A stretch of DNA of 57,773 bases from Methanosalsum natronophilum (GTDB lineage: Archaea; Halobacteriota; Methanosarcinia; Methanosarcinales; Methanosarcinaceae), in NCBI RefSeq assembly GCF_024808815.1, contig NZ_JANUCS010000014.1, positions 1-57,773 of the forward strand. Direction: 5' to 3'. Below, piece by piece: positions 38,140 through 47,197 of the stretch (its first letter is position 1; each line of letters starts with the position of its first letter). The translations under genes were made by a program, and so were the position numbers. Below the pieces are notes generated by a model that was not told where the DNA came from, did no database searches, and saw only the letters and a list, made by a program, of their open reading frames with translations.

Positions 38140-38286
38140 TTAATCAAATATCAGTATTGGATCAAGCCTTAAAGTGCCATTTCTTGTCCAGTACCCACAT
38201 TGAAAACACTGTTGATATTCAGATACATCCATGTTTTTAAAATCAACATTACATTTAGGGCATTTTGTTAACATTTTCTGTTTCAT
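38140..38286 (-). CDS. 48-aa zinc-ribbon protein
   Basis: A small gene with a strong GGAGG about 15 nt before its ATG (38284-38286). Two C-x2-C knuckles are visible (CPKC at 9-12, CFQC at 27-30) with 14 residues between. The C-terminal part includes GYWTRNGTLRLDP. It could be a small RNA- or DNA-binding protein or a transcription accessory factor. I do not recognise a named family. Confidence 0.65.
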   Translation of the reverse strand: MKQKMLTKCPKCNVDFKNMDVSEYQQCFQCGYWTRNGTLRLDPILIFD

Positions 38287-38424
38287 ACGGTGAAACCCCC
38301 TCCATTTAATTTTTTACAGATAATTAACAGTTATGTGAAACCCACTATTACATTAAATGATAGGTTTTTTTATATGAATTTTTTTCTTTATGCCTTAAAA
38401 AAGTAGAATTCCCCGGTAACTTAA

Positions 38425-38446
38425 CTTATATTCGGCTAAATATAAG
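38425..38446. repeat. Perfect 8-bp inverted repeat
   Basis: CTTATATT and AATATAAG flank a 6-nt CGGCTA spacer. The dyad lies in the 325-bp gap between the divergent zinc-ribbon gene and tRNA-Trp. Its arms look like TATA boxes on both strands, so it may be a divergent promoter or an operator. I see nothing else coding in this gap. Confidence 0.45.
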
Positions 38447-38611
38447 CTTGAAAGAAATTGAATGTGCAACAAGAAGCAAAAGCTTTTAAAGGTATAATGT
38501 CTTTAAGGTAGCATAAACCTCACTATAATCCAATATAAAACAATTACATGTAATGATAAGTAGTTCTGTTAAATTTAATACTAAAATAAATCTAAATTAA
38601 TCATGTTATGA

Positions 38612-38807
38612 GGGGCTGTGGCCTAGTCCGGCATGGCGACGGGCTCCAGCGGATATATGATGAACAACGGGTCTACTGAGTTATGTCCGACGGGATATAG
38701 CTATGATGAACCGTTGGAGCACTGATGTGTGCTTGTAAGAACAAAGCTGTCCTAGATAGCTATTCGGAGAGACCCGTCGATCGTGAGTTCAAATCTCACC
38801 AGCCCCA
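38612..38807 (+). tRNA. tRNA-Trp (CCA) with 122-nt intron
   Basis: Exons 38612-38649 and 38772-38807 give a 74-nt tRNA with anticodon CCA and discriminator A. The acceptor GGGGCTG/CAGCCCC and anticodon stem ACGGG/CCCGT pair perfectly. The intron lies at the canonical 37/38 position. A textbook bulge-helix-bulge is readable: CTCC (32-35) pairs with GGAG of the intron, GGAT pairs with ATTC, and the two 3-nt bulges are AGC and AGA, each cut after the second base by the tRNA splicing endonuclease. Confidence 0.98.
38650..38771 (+). ncRNA. Box C/D guide RNA in the tRNA-Trp intron
   Basis: Box C ATGATGA 38657-38663, D' CTGA 38676-38679, C' ATGATGA 38703-38709, D CTGA 38722-38725. The D' guide pairs with 8 nt at the 3' splice junction and exon 2, and its fifth base before D' faces C39. 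The D guide pairs with 10 nt (one G-U) spanning positions 31-37 and intron bases, and its fifth base faces C34. By the N+5 rule it directs 2'-O-methylation of C34 and C39 in the precursor. This is known for euryarchaeal tRNA-Trp introns (C34 and position 39 in Haloferax). Confidence 0.93.
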
Positions 38808-38868
38808 TCCTATTCTTTTAAAATACAAGATATGATTTTAAATAGATTTCAGTGGAGTTGTTAGGCAA

Positions 38869-39744
38869 ATGGTTGAATTAAGTGGTCGTGGTCATGCAAA
38901 TGGTGCTGGTACGATCATTAATGCCATTTCTACTTGGAAAGGTTCGGCTTTTAGTATTGATATGGAAACTAAGGCAAAAGTAGAACTTTCTTCTAGTGAT
39001 AATAATATCATTGGAATGATTGAAGGTTACCCTGAAGAAGGTAATACTTGTCTAATTGAAAGAACTGTACAATTGGTCTTAAACCATTTCAATCTAGATT
39101 ATGGTGGAACTGTTACCACTAACACGGAAATTCCCCTTGCAAGTGGGCTCAAAAGCAGTAGTGCAGCATCTAATGCAGCCATAATTGCAACTCTTAACGC
39201 GATCAATGAGGTGATGGAGCCTATTGAAGCAATAAAGATTGGAGTTCAAGCAGCTAAGGATACAAATATTAGCATAACTGGTGCTTTCGATGACGCCTGT
39301 GCATCAATGCTGGGTGGTGTCGTGATAACTGACAATTATCGGTTAGAGCTAGTAAAGCGAGATGAGGTTGAAATGGATGTTTTAGTTTTAGCACCCCATA
39401 AAAAAGCATATAGTGCACAAACGGATGTTGCCAGATCAAAACTAATAGCACCATGGGTCGATATTGCTTACTCTCATGCTTTGAATGGAAACTATAAGAC
39501 TGCAATGACACTAAACGGTTTTTTGTACTGTAATGCACTCAAGTGTGACACTGAACCCTTATTCAAAGCACTTGAAGCAGGGGTTCAAGGGGTTACACTT
39601 TCGGGTACTGGTCCGTCCTATGTGGCTCTAGTTGAAAAAAATAATACCAACAAACTTAAAAAATCATGGACTGATTTAGGTATAAAGGGAAATATAATTG
39701 AAACTAAACTTAACAATAAAAGTTCAATCAACTATTATAGGTAA
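38869..39744 (+). CDS. aroK: Archaeal shikimate kinase (GHMP family)
   Basis: 291 aa, the GHMP-type enzyme that replaces bacterial AroK in archaea. It phosphorylates shikimate in chorismate synthesis. The ATP loop PLASGLKSSSAASNA is near residue 87, and a third GHMP motif TLSGTGPSYVAL near 244. ATG start. The chorismate mutase gene follows by 11 bp, forming an aromatic amino acid unit. Confidence 0.92.
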   Translation: MVELSGRGHANGAGTIINAISTWKGSAFSIDMETKAKVELSSSDNNIIGMIEGYPEEGNTCLIERTVQLVLNHFNLDYGGTVTTNTEIPLASGLKSSSAASNAAIIATLNAINEVMEPIEAIKIGVQAAKDTNISITGAFDDACASMLGGVVITDNYRLELVKRDEVEMDVLVLAPHKKAYSAQTDVARSKLIAPWVDIAYSHALNGNYKTAMTLNGFLYCNALKCDTEPLFKALEAGVQGVTLSGTGPSYVALVEKNNTNKLKKSWTDLGIKGNIIETKLNNKSSINYYR

Positions 39745-39755
39745 GGCGACCACCA

Positions 39756-40043
39756 ATGACTCAATTGGATACTGTACGTGAACAAATAGAAGAAATTGAT
39801 CTTGAGATCATTTCTCTGATAAAAAAAAGAGTGGATATGGCGGACGATGTCTTAAAATTAAAACAACAAGATGGACTCCCAATAAACAATGAAGAACAAA
39901 ACAAAGTTGTGTTAAAACGTGCCTGTGAAGTTTCCACTGAACTAAACTTGGACTGTGAAGCAATTAAGCGCATCTTTCAAATTTTAATTCAGATGAACAT
40001 TGATAGGCAACATGAAATGAGTGGTGAAGGTAATCTTCCTTGA
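39756..40043 (+). CDS. Chorismate mutase, AroQ type
   Basis: 95 aa all-helical AroQ domain, standing alone. It converts chorismate to prephenate. Conserved charged residues are visible: R8 in the first helix (DTVREQIEEIDLEI), the LIKKRVDMADDV segment, K35-type lysine and the final Q-rich helix. The ATG is preceded by AAGGCGA. It probably shares a message with shikimate kinase. Confidence 0.9.
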   Translation: MTQLDTVREQIEEIDLEIISLIKKRVDMADDVLKLKQQDGLPINNEEQNKVVLKRACEVSTELNLDCEAIKRIFQILIQMNIDRQHEMSGEGNLP

Positions 40044-40047
40044 AATC

Positions 40048-40082
<35 letters not shown>

Positions 40083-40099
40083 AGTCAAGAGGTAAATAA

Positions 40100-40489
40100 A
40101 TGGTAAATATTTCTATTCTAATGGGCTCAGAATCTGATAGAGAGATAGCTAACAGAGTAACTAGTGTACTTGAAAACACCGAATATTCTTTTGAAGTGGA
40201 AGTGATATCAGCACATAGAAACCCTGATAAATTAGATGAATATGTATCGAATTCTGATGCTAAGATTTTTATTACTATTGCGGGCCTCTCAGCTGCATTA
40301 CCAGGTGTTGTAGCATCCAAGACAAAAAAACCTGTCATCGGTGTCCCTGTAAGTGCAAAATTAGGTGGATTGGATGCATTATTGTCAGTTGCCCAAATGC
40401 CACCAGGTGTACCAGTTGCCTGTGTTGGTATTGATAATGGTGCAAATGCTGCACACATGGCCATTCGCATCATGGAAATGAACAAATAA
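40100..40489 (+). CDS. purE: N5-carboxyaminoimidazole ribonucleotide mutase-like PurE
   Basis: 129 aa. Motifs GSESDREIA (near residue 8) and SAHRNPD (near 37), plus [13 protein letters not shown] (near 62), form the nucleotide site. It acts in de novo purine synthesis. It is shorter than many PurE proteins (about 160), with a brief C-terminus, but the core is intact. ATG start behind GAGGT. purK is not in the window. Confidence 0.88.
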   Translation: MVNISILMGSESDREIANRVTSVLENTEYSFEVEVISAHRNPDKLDEYVSNSDAKIFITIAGLSAALPGVVASKTKKPVIGVPVSAKLGGLDALLSVAQMPPGVPVACVGIDNGANAAHMAIRIMEMNK

Positions 40490-40513
40490 TCTTTTTAATT
40501 TTTGAGGGAACTC

Positions 40514-40936
40514 ATGGATATTGAACTGTCTCGAATTGGAGTTTCTATCCCTAAAGAACTTTTAGCAAAGTTTGATGATATCATCTACAATAGGGGATAC
40601 GCTTCAAGGTCAGAAGGTATCAGAGCTTCTATCAAACATTATATCCAGTATTACGAATGGTCTTGTGAAGTTGAAGGTGAACGCATAGCTATTCTTACAG
40701 TAATTTACGATTCCGAAAAAACTAGTTTTGCTGAAAAAATTTCCACTATAAAGAGACAATACTCTGAACTTATACTTAGCATCTCAAGTAATTACATTGA
40801 TACCAGTAAATGTTTAGAAAATATTGTTTTACAAGGGAATGCTTCTAATATAAGGGGATTTACAGAAGCTATAATGGCACAAAAAGGTGTTAACTTTGTT
40901 AGATTCAGTACAACTAGAATTGCAGACATGAAATGA
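40514..40936 (+). CDS. NikR-like ribbon-helix-helix regulator lacking nickel His ligands
   Basis: 140 aa. An N-terminal ribbon-helix-helix domain (SRIGVSIPKELLAKFDDI and GYASRSEGIR) is followed by an ACT-like domain matching NikR. Compared with E. coli NikR from memory, the ligand Cys is kept (Cys100 in KCLE) but the three His positions read Arg81, Ser92 and Tyr94. Square-planar nickel binding is therefore unlikely. It may sense another metal or ligand, or act constitutively. The ATG at 40514 lies behind GAGGG. Confidence 0.85.
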   Translation: MDIELSRIGVSIPKELLAKFDDIIYNRGYASRSEGIRASIKHYIQYYEWSCEVEGERIAILTVIYDSEKTSFAEKISTIKRQYSELILSISSNYIDTSKCLENIVLQGNASNIRGFTEAIMAQKGVNFVRFSTTRIADMK

Positions 40937-41163
40937 CTTTTTAAGATTTAGCTAACTTTTATTATTAAATAATTATATTATCCCATCAATTATCTAAGAT
41001 TATTATTTAACCAAGCTTTATCGATAAATATTATGTAAGATTCTTTTCTTTTTAAGAACTGTGCTAATAAAAATGAGAAAATCAATAAAATTAAGTGCAT
41101 CCATCTCTCATTTAATCTAAAATCATTGCCAAAAGCTTTCCATAAATCGGTTAAATCAAAAGA

Positions 41164-41172
41164 TTATATATT
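41164..41172 (+). promoter_or_regulatory. TATA box of the epimerase gene
   Basis: TTATATATT lies about 46 bp before the ATG at 41214, predicting a short leader of roughly 20 nt. A purine-rich stretch (AAAAGA) just upstream fits a BRE. Confidence 0.45.
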
Positions 41173-41213
41173 TAAATAAACTTTTTTATAGCTATAACTA
41201 ATTATGAATTTAT

Positions 41214-42116
41214 ATGAAAAATAAACGAATTTTAATAACTGGAGGATTGGGGCAAGTAGGATCTTATCTTACAGAGAGATATTACGAGAATAATGAAATA
41301 ACCATCCTTGACAATGCGAGTTCATCCTATAGAGATACAGTTCCTGAAAATGTCAACTTGGTTATCGGTGATATCCAAGGTCCAGAGGCCGTACGCTTAG
41401 TTAATCAAGCAGATATTGTCATTCATACAGCAGCGCAAATCGATGTTAACAAGTCATTTAACCAACCATCATTCGATTGTGATACTAATATCCAAGGAAC
41501 TCTCAATCTTTTAGCAGCTAGTAAGGATTTAAACCTTGACAAGTTCATTTACTTTAGTTCAGCTGCTGTTTACGGTGACCCCATCAAAATACCAGTACAT
41601 GAATCACATCCTACAGAACCTTTATCACCTTACGGTGTCAGTAAATTAGCAGGTGAGAAATATGCATTAATGTACCAGCGTGCATTCGACTTACCTGTTG
41701 TTGCAATAAGACCATTTAATATTTACAGTCCACGCCAAAACCCCTTAAACCCTTATTCTGGAGTAATAAGCAAATTCATTGAACATGTCAAATCAAATCA
41801 AAGCCCAACCATATTTGGTGACGGTAAACAAACACGCGATTTTATTTCAGTCCACGATATTGTGAATTTAGTTAACTTAATCCTAAAATCAAATAAAGTT
41901 ATAGGAAAAGTATTTAATGCGGGTACTGGTACCCAGACAAATATAAACACATTATCCGACCTTGTTATGGAATTAATAGGTAATGAACTTGAAATAAATT
42001 ATCAAGAAGCGCGTCCCGGTGACATATATCACAGTGTGGCCGATATCAGCGCAGCAAAAAAATTGGGGTTCAAACCAGACCTTAATCTTAAAAGAGGACT
42101 AACTGAACTAATTTAA
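41214..42116 (+). CDS. NAD-dependent nucleotide-sugar epimerase/dehydratase
   Basis: 300 aa extended short-chain dehydrogenase (GalE-like). The NAD-binding motif GGLGQVG is at 9-15, SSAAVYGD near 117 holds the catalytic Ser, and YGVSK near 141 the Tyr-x3-Lys pair. It resembles archaeal UDP-glucose 4-epimerases that act in surface glycan synthesis; the exact sugar is not readable. Standing alone, with its own promoter. Confidence 0.88.
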   Translation: MKNKRILITGGLGQVGSYLTERYYENNEITILDNASSSYRDTVPENVNLVIGDIQGPEAVRLVNQADIVIHTAAQIDVNKSFNQPSFDCDTNIQGTLNLLAASKDLNLDKFIYFSSAAVYGDPIKIPVHESHPTEPLSPYGVSKLAGEKYALMYQRAFDLPVVAIRPFNIYSPRQNPLNPYSGVISKFIEHVKSNQSPTIFGDGKQTRDFISVHDIVNLVNLILKSNKVIGKVFNAGTGTQTNINTLSDLVMELIGNELEINYQEARPGDIYHSVADISAAKKLGFKPDLNLKRGLTELI

Positions 42117-42342
42117 TAGGAAAATGTATAAATAGTGCTACATCTATTTATATTTGTGTTACTTGGCCCATAGGTTCATTCTAATTTGTATGCATCGCTT
42201 AAGGTTAAGTACCTCACTTTCCTCTATTTTTAACAAAAGTAAGTTTGTTGAGAAAAAGATATAACTTAAATTAAACTAATTATTGGTAATATAGTAAATA
42301 CTTTTGAGTTAGCTTAAAAACAGTTTAAATTTGAGGATTCAC

Positions 42343-44079
42343 ATGTCAGTAGACTTTAATATTAAAATCGGAGGTGAAGCGGGGCAGGGCTTACAGACAA
42401 TTAGTTCTGCACTTGCAAAGACTTTTTTGAATGGTGGGTATAATGTTTTTGTATCCCATTTTTTCCTGTCAAGAATTCGAGGTGGCCATAATTTTTCCGA
42501 GGTTCGTATCAGTGATGAACAAATCAATTCTAAAAAGAATAGTGTTGATCTTCTTGTAGCTTTAGATGCTAAATCAATAGAACATCATTATGATGAGTTG
42601 AATGAAGGCACAGTCATTGTGCTTGATATAAATAGTATTGAGAGTATCACCAAAGAAGCTGATGATGCATCATATTTCGATGTCCCATTTACTGATATTG
42701 CAAAAGATATAAGTGGGCATAAAATTTACTCTAATTCGGTAGCAACTGGTGCCATTGTTGGACTTTTATGTTATGAGTTCCAGTACCTTGCAGATGTATT
42801 AACCAGAGCTTTTGAAAGTAAAGGTGATGATATTGTACAGAATAATATCAATGCAGCAAAGGCAGGTTATGATTATGCTCAAGAAAATTATGCAACTCAA
42901 TGTTATCACATGGTGATACCAAAAGATAAAACTACAAATAAAATTTTAGTTACAGGGAATGAAGCTATTGGTTTAGGTGCAATTTCTGGCGGGTTACAGT
43001 TCCTCTCAGCATACCCAATGTCGCCATCAACTGGTGCTATGCTTTACATAGCAGATAATGCTGATAAGTTCAATATCATTGTAGAGCAGGCTGAGGACGA
43101 AATAGCTGCACTGAATATGGCAATAGGAGCTTCTTTTGCTGGTGCCAGGTCAATGGTCACTACATCAGGTGGTGGCTTTGCACTTATGGCCGAAGCATTA
43201 GGGTTGGCAGGTATAACAGAAACCCCTGTTGTAATCTACCTTGCACAAAGACCAGGTCCTGCTACAGGACTTCCGACAATGACAGAACAAGGTGACCTTC
43301 AATTTGTTATCAATGCATCTCAAGGTGAGTTTCCAAGGTGTGTCTTAGCTCCAATGAATCCAAAAGATGCTTTTTATCTGACTGTTAAAGCATTCAATAT
43401 TGCAGCAAAGTATCAAATCCCAGTTTTCTTGTTAGGTGACCAGTACTTAGCAGACTCATCTTTCACCGTACCCATATTTGATCAGGACAATATCGATGTT
43501 GAGCACTGGGTCTTATCGAGTGAAGAACTTGATGAGATAGAAGAATATAAAAGGTACCTTATCACCGAATCAGGCATATCACCACGTGCATTGCCCGGCA
43601 GTTCGAAACACCTAGTATGTGCAGATAGTGATGAGCATGATGAATATGGGCATATTGATCAAACTATTGAGAACAGGATTAAAATGAACTCTAAACGATT
43701 AAAAAAGAATGAGGGTTTAGTTAAAGAAATTTTCCCGCCTTTAGAGTACGGTTCAAATGATTCCGATATAACATTTGTAGGTTGGGGTTCAACTTATGGG
43801 CCAATTAAAGAAGCTGTGGATACTTTAACTAAAAAAGGGTATCATGTGAATATGGTACATTTCAACGAAGTATATCCTTTACCTCAAGAAACAGTTACTA
43901 GTATCTTAAAAGATAAAAATTCTTTGATAGCAATCGAAAACAATGCAACGGGTCAATTCACAAAGTTGCTCTATTCAGAGACGGGTATTAAAATTTCCCA
44001 ATCTATTCTCAGGTTTGACGGGTTACCTTTTACTGCAGATAACATTATAGGCAAACTTCATGATATGGAGATGATTTAA
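42343..44079 (+). CDS. korA: 2-oxoacid:ferredoxin oxidoreductase, fused gamma-alpha subunit
   Basis: 578 aa. Residues 1-190 are the gamma domain (GGEAGQGLQT near 10), and the rest is the alpha/pyrimidine-binding part (GNEAIGLGAISGG near 205; PMSPSTG near 227), fused in one chain as in the OAFO-type alpha subunit. It oxidises a 2-oxoacid with CoA, giving acyl-CoA and reduced ferredoxin. The ATG at 42343 has TGAGG 6 nt upstream; a TTG four codons earlier is inside that ribosome binding site. Its stop is directly followed by the korB ATG. Confidence 0.93.
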   Translation: MSVDFNIKIGGEAGQGLQTISSALAKTFLNGGYNVFVSHFFLSRIRGGHNFSEVRISDEQINSKKNSVDLLVALDAKSIEHHYDELNEGTVIVLDINSIESITKEADDASYFDVPFTDIAKDISGHKIYSNSVATGAIVGLLCYEFQYLADVLTRAFESKGDDIVQNNINAAKAGYDYAQENYATQCYHMVIPKDKTTNKILVTGNEAIGLGAISGGLQFLSAYPMSPSTGAMLYIADNADKFNIIVEQAEDEIAALNMAIGASFAGARSMVTTSGGGFALMAEALGLAGITETPVVIYLAQRPGPATGLPTMTEQGDLQFVINASQGEFPRCVLAPMNPKDAFYLTVKAFNIAAKYQIPVFLLGDQYLADSSFTVPIFDQDNIDVEHWVLSSEELDEIEEYKRYLITESGISPRALPGSSKHLVCADSDEHDEYGHIDQTIENRIKMNSKRLKKNEGLVKEIFPPLEYGSNDSDITFVGWGSTYGPIKEAVDTLTKKGYHVNMVHFNEVYPLPQETVTSILKDKNSLIAIENNATGQFTKLLYSETGIKISQSILRFDGLPFTADNIIGKLHDMEMI

Positions 44080-44952
44080 ATGTCTAAACACATTCAACCA
44101 CAATTATTTGATACTAATCAAGAGATTGAATGGTGTCCAGGCTGTGGTAATTTCAATATTTTAAAGGCTTTAAAAAGAGCATTTACAGAATTGGAGAAAA
44201 AACCTGAAGAACTTTTGTTGTGCTCCGGAATCGGTCAAGCTGCAAAATTACCCCATTATATAAATTCTAACATTTATAACGGATTGCATGGTCGTGCATT
44301 ACCTATCGCTACAGCTGCCAAAATAGTCAACAGTGAACTTACAGTTATCGCAATTGGTGGTGATGGTGATATGTATGGTGAAGGGGGAAATCATTTTATT
44401 CATACTATCAGAAGAAATCCTAATATTACAATGATAGCGCATGATAATCAAATATACGGGCTGACTAAAGGTCAAGCATCCCCTACAAGTAACTTTGGTA
44501 TGATTACAAAGTTACAAAAACATGGTGTAATTAATCGCCCTTTCAATCCTTTATCTGTTGCCATCGGATTAAATTGTTCATTTGTCAGTAGAGGTTTTGC
44601 AGGAAATATTGAGCAGCTCACATCTATACTCAAAAAAGCAATTTTACACAAAGGGTTTGCATTAGTAGATATACTTCAACCCTGCGTAACGTTCAATAAA
44701 CTGAACACCTATAAATGGTATCAAGAACGTGTATATAATTTAGATGATGAAGGACACGACCCTCATGATCAACAGGAGGCTTTTAGAAAATCCTTAGAGT
44801 TTGGTGACAAGATACCCACAGGGATTTTTTATGAGAATAAAGAAAATTATCTTAATACCTATGAACAGAATGTTGGGGTAGATGATCAAGCACTTACAAA
44901 GAAAAGTGATGATTCCAGAGATATAACAGCTTTAATGTTGGAATTTACTTAA
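44080..44952 (+). CDS. korB: 2-oxoacid:ferredoxin oxidoreductase beta subunit
   Basis: 290 aa TPP-binding subunit. WCPGCGNF near residue 18 and the TPP motif GGDGDMYGEGGNHF (near 88), plus NQIYGLTKGQ (near 120), are intact. Cys residues for one 4Fe-4S cluster are visible (CPGC, plus the Cys near 207). It starts right after the korA stop codon. A 2-oxoglutarate or branched-chain preference cannot be told apart by reading; no separate delta ferredoxin gene is adjacent. Confidence 0.93.
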   Translation: MSKHIQPQLFDTNQEIEWCPGCGNFNILKALKRAFTELEKKPEELLLCSGIGQAAKLPHYINSNIYNGLHGRALPIATAAKIVNSELTVIAIGGDGDMYGEGGNHFIHTIRRNPNITMIAHDNQIYGLTKGQASPTSNFGMITKLQKHGVINRPFNPLSVAIGLNCSFVSRGFAGNIEQLTSILKKAILHKGFALVDILQPCVTFNKLNTYKWYQERVYNLDDEGHDPHDQQEAFRKSLEFGDKIPTGIFYENKENYLNTYEQNVGVDDQALTKKSDDSRDITALMLEFT

Positions 44953-44972
44953 GTAAGTTCCCTAAAATTTCT

Positions 44973-45569
44973 TCATTGTCTAGATTTACTTGCTTTTATG
45001 ACAACGAGCTCTTCAAAGAAATGTTTTGTACTATTAACTATCTCAGGTTGCAATTTGTTTATTTCCATTATCTTGAGAGCCCTATCTATACTGGCAAGAG
45101 ATGAAGTAACTAGAAAAACAGTTCCTTTATCGTCTAAATAATCTATTACCCTTTCACAAAAACTTTCAATCGCATCATTTCCATCGGGTCCACCATCAAA
45201 AGCATAATTTAACCACCCTTCTATTTGTTCATCGACTGTTGGTAGGTAGGGTGGGTTGAATATAATAACATCGAATTTTTTGTTTTTTTTCAGAGCATCG
45301 AACATGTCCGTGCGGATAACATTCACTCCGTTGTGTTTAGCACATAAAGATGCTTTTGGGTTAATTTCAGTTGCGATAACAGAGCATTTTTCATATTCTT
45401 TTTGAATAGTAGCTGCAATCAGACCTGATCCAGTCCCGATTTCTAGTACATTCATGCCTTCAGAAACGTAGTAAATTACTGTATCCACTAACATGAAAGA
45501 GTCTTCTGATGGTTCGTAAACATTTTCAGGAACTGTAACTTCTATTCCATTATACTTTATTTTTGTCAT
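44973..45569 (-). CDS. HemK/PrmC-like protein methyltransferase
   Basis: 198 aa class I methyltransferase. The SAM motif EIGTGSG is near residue 45 and the catalytic NPPY near 105, as in Mtq2/HemK enzymes that methylate Gln of the GGQ motif in release factors. The archaeal short form lacks the PrmC N-terminal domain. It is the last gene of the KsgA cluster, 31 bp after ksgA. Confidence 0.9.
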   Translation of the reverse strand: MTKIKYNGIEVTVPENVYEPSEDSFMLVDTVIYYVSEGMNVLEIGTGSGLIAATIQKEYEKCSVIATEINPKASLCAKHNGVNVIRTDMFDALKKNKKFDVIIFNPPYLPTVDEQIEGWLNYAFDGGPDGNDAIESFCERVIDYLDDKGTVFLVTSSLASIDRALKIMEINKLQPEIVNSTKHFFEELVVIKASKSRQ

Positions 45570-45600
45570 TTTCCAAGTGAGTTAGCTATATTTCGGTTTT

Positions 45601-46440
45601 TTAATGGGAAACTTGGTTGCATTGAGACTTGAATTCAAATAGTAAGTTTGCTAGCATGGCATGTTCACTTGGTTCCAAGTTCTCTGCTCTCATATCAATC
45701 AAGGTGCTATCAAGTTCTTGTAAGAATTGTTTCATATTATCTTTACTCAGTTTTAACTGTGAAGAACTGTTAAGTAATGCATTACGGATCTTTTTTCTGC
45801 GTTGTCCAAACAAAACTGTTATGAATTTAAAGAAAAACGATTCATTATAGACAATGTAGGGTGCAGGCCTTGGAGTTAATTTGAGTACAGATGATCTTAT
45901 TTTAGGTTGCGGTGAAAAATAGGAGGGTGGTACGGTTAGAAGATGTTCAACATCTGCAAAGTATTGTGTAGCGACTGATAGTCTACTGTAATCTTTAGTG
46001 TTAGATGTAGCCTTCATACGTTGTGCGAACTCATATTGGTACATCAAAATAGCAAGCTCGAAATTGTACTTAAGCAGTTTGAAGGTGACGGGTGAGGAAA
46101 TAGAATAAGGTAAGTTAGCTACAATTTTATTAAAGTATGGCAACTCAATATCAAGTACATCACCTGAGATTATCTCCAATTTTCCCTTGAAGATATCACT
46201 GAACCGATCCTGGAGAACGTATACCAGCTCGGGATCAAATTCAACAGCTACCACCTTTTGAACATGTGGTACTATCTTTTCTGTTAAATTACCAATCCCT
46301 GCTCCTATCTCAAGAACAATATCATCATCTTCCAGCTCAGCATACCTAACAATATTCTCAATTGTATGAGAATTTATCAGGAAATGCTGGTCTCTAGAGC
46401 CACCTCTGATATTATATTGATTTAAGAGTGATTTGATCAC
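45601..46440 (-). CDS. ksgA: 16S rRNA adenine dimethyltransferase KsgA/Dim1
   Basis: 279 aa. SAM motif EIGAGIGNLT is near residue 45 and the catalytic NLPYSIS near 110. It dimethylates two adjacent adenines near the 3' end of 16S rRNA. The C-terminal domain (RRKKIRNAL) is present. The start is GTG with GGTGAAG upstream. It lies 28 bp after DUF655, the usual archaeal order. Confidence 0.95.
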   Translation of the reverse strand: MIKSLLNQYNIRGGSRDQHFLINSHTIENIVRYAELEDDDIVLEIGAGIGNLTEKIVPHVQKVVAVEFDPELVYVLQDRFSDIFKGKLEIISGDVLDIELPYFNKIVANLPYSISSPVTFKLLKYNFELAILMYQYEFAQRMKATSNTKDYSRLSVATQYFADVEHLLTVPPSYFSPQPKIRSSVLKLTPRPAPYIVYNESFFFKFITVLFGQRRKKIRNALLNSSSQLKLSKDNMKQFLQELDSTLIDMRAENLEPSEHAMLANLLFEFKSQCNQVSH

Positions 46441-46468
46441 GGAATAACTTCACCTTGAATATTTTTAT

Positions 46469-47068
46469 TTATTTTTTGGGACGATATGGAGATGTTGTGA
46501 ATAACCTATACTTGATATTGTCATCCTTTAGTTCGTCTTCTATCCTATGAGCAACACTTTTTGCTACCTTGCCTGGTGAATGTAATCCGGATACACGTTC
46601 TGCGAGGTCACCAAAGTCCTTGAAATCTCCTTTCTTCTTTTCATCTATGATAGCCCACATTAACTTTTTACCAATACCTGGGATAAGTTCAAGCATGTGT
46701 AATCGTGCAGTTATAGGGTGTGCTTCATTAAAAAAATCAACAAACCTTTTTTCTGAATACATTACTATTTTTTCTAAAGCAAATGGTAGCTCCAATTGAG
46801 CCCCATGGGTTAATTCATCATACTTTATCCTGTGTTTAACATGGTCTATTGAATCCCTTTCACCGTCACCTATATATATCCTAGATTGGGGTTCTGGAAC
46901 CATACCTTCTTTTGGTACTAATTCCATTAAAACAAAAAACTCTTCTCCTACTGCTTGAACAAGAGGTTTTTTTTGGTAAGTTGGACGTTTATCCGTTGGG
47001 TTACCATAAGGCAAATAATCAAGTGTCCAAGCATAACTCTCTTTTCCAGATGTTTTTTTAGTGATCAT
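46469..47068 (-). CDS. DUF655 family protein
   Basis: 199 aa. The N-terminal half looks like a small OB/S1-type beta domain (LDYLPYGNP, GEEFFVLMELVP, YIGDG). The C-terminal half has a helix-hairpin-helix-like segment (HMLELIPGIGKKLMWAI near 132). Conserved between rpoF and ksgA in archaea, so a role in RNA metabolism is likely. Strong GGAGGG before the ATG. Confidence 0.9.
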   Translation of the reverse strand: MITKKTSGKESYAWTLDYLPYGNPTDKRPTYQKKPLVQAVGEEFFVLMELVPKEGMVPEPQSRIYIGDGERDSIDHVKHRIKYDELTHGAQLELPFALEKIVMYSEKRFVDFFNEAHPITARLHMLELIPGIGKKLMWAIIDEKKKGDFKDFGDLAERVSGLHSPGKVAKSVAHRIEDELKDDNIKYRLFTTSPYRPKK

Positions 47069-47197
47069 TAATATGTACCCTCCAGTGGTGCGTTTTAATA
47101 TTGTAATAATTTTATTTCCTGTTTAAGAAAAAAGTGAAACTGATAGTATTTGTAGTAGATGGTACTCACCTGATAATGAGTATTACCTAACTCAAAA

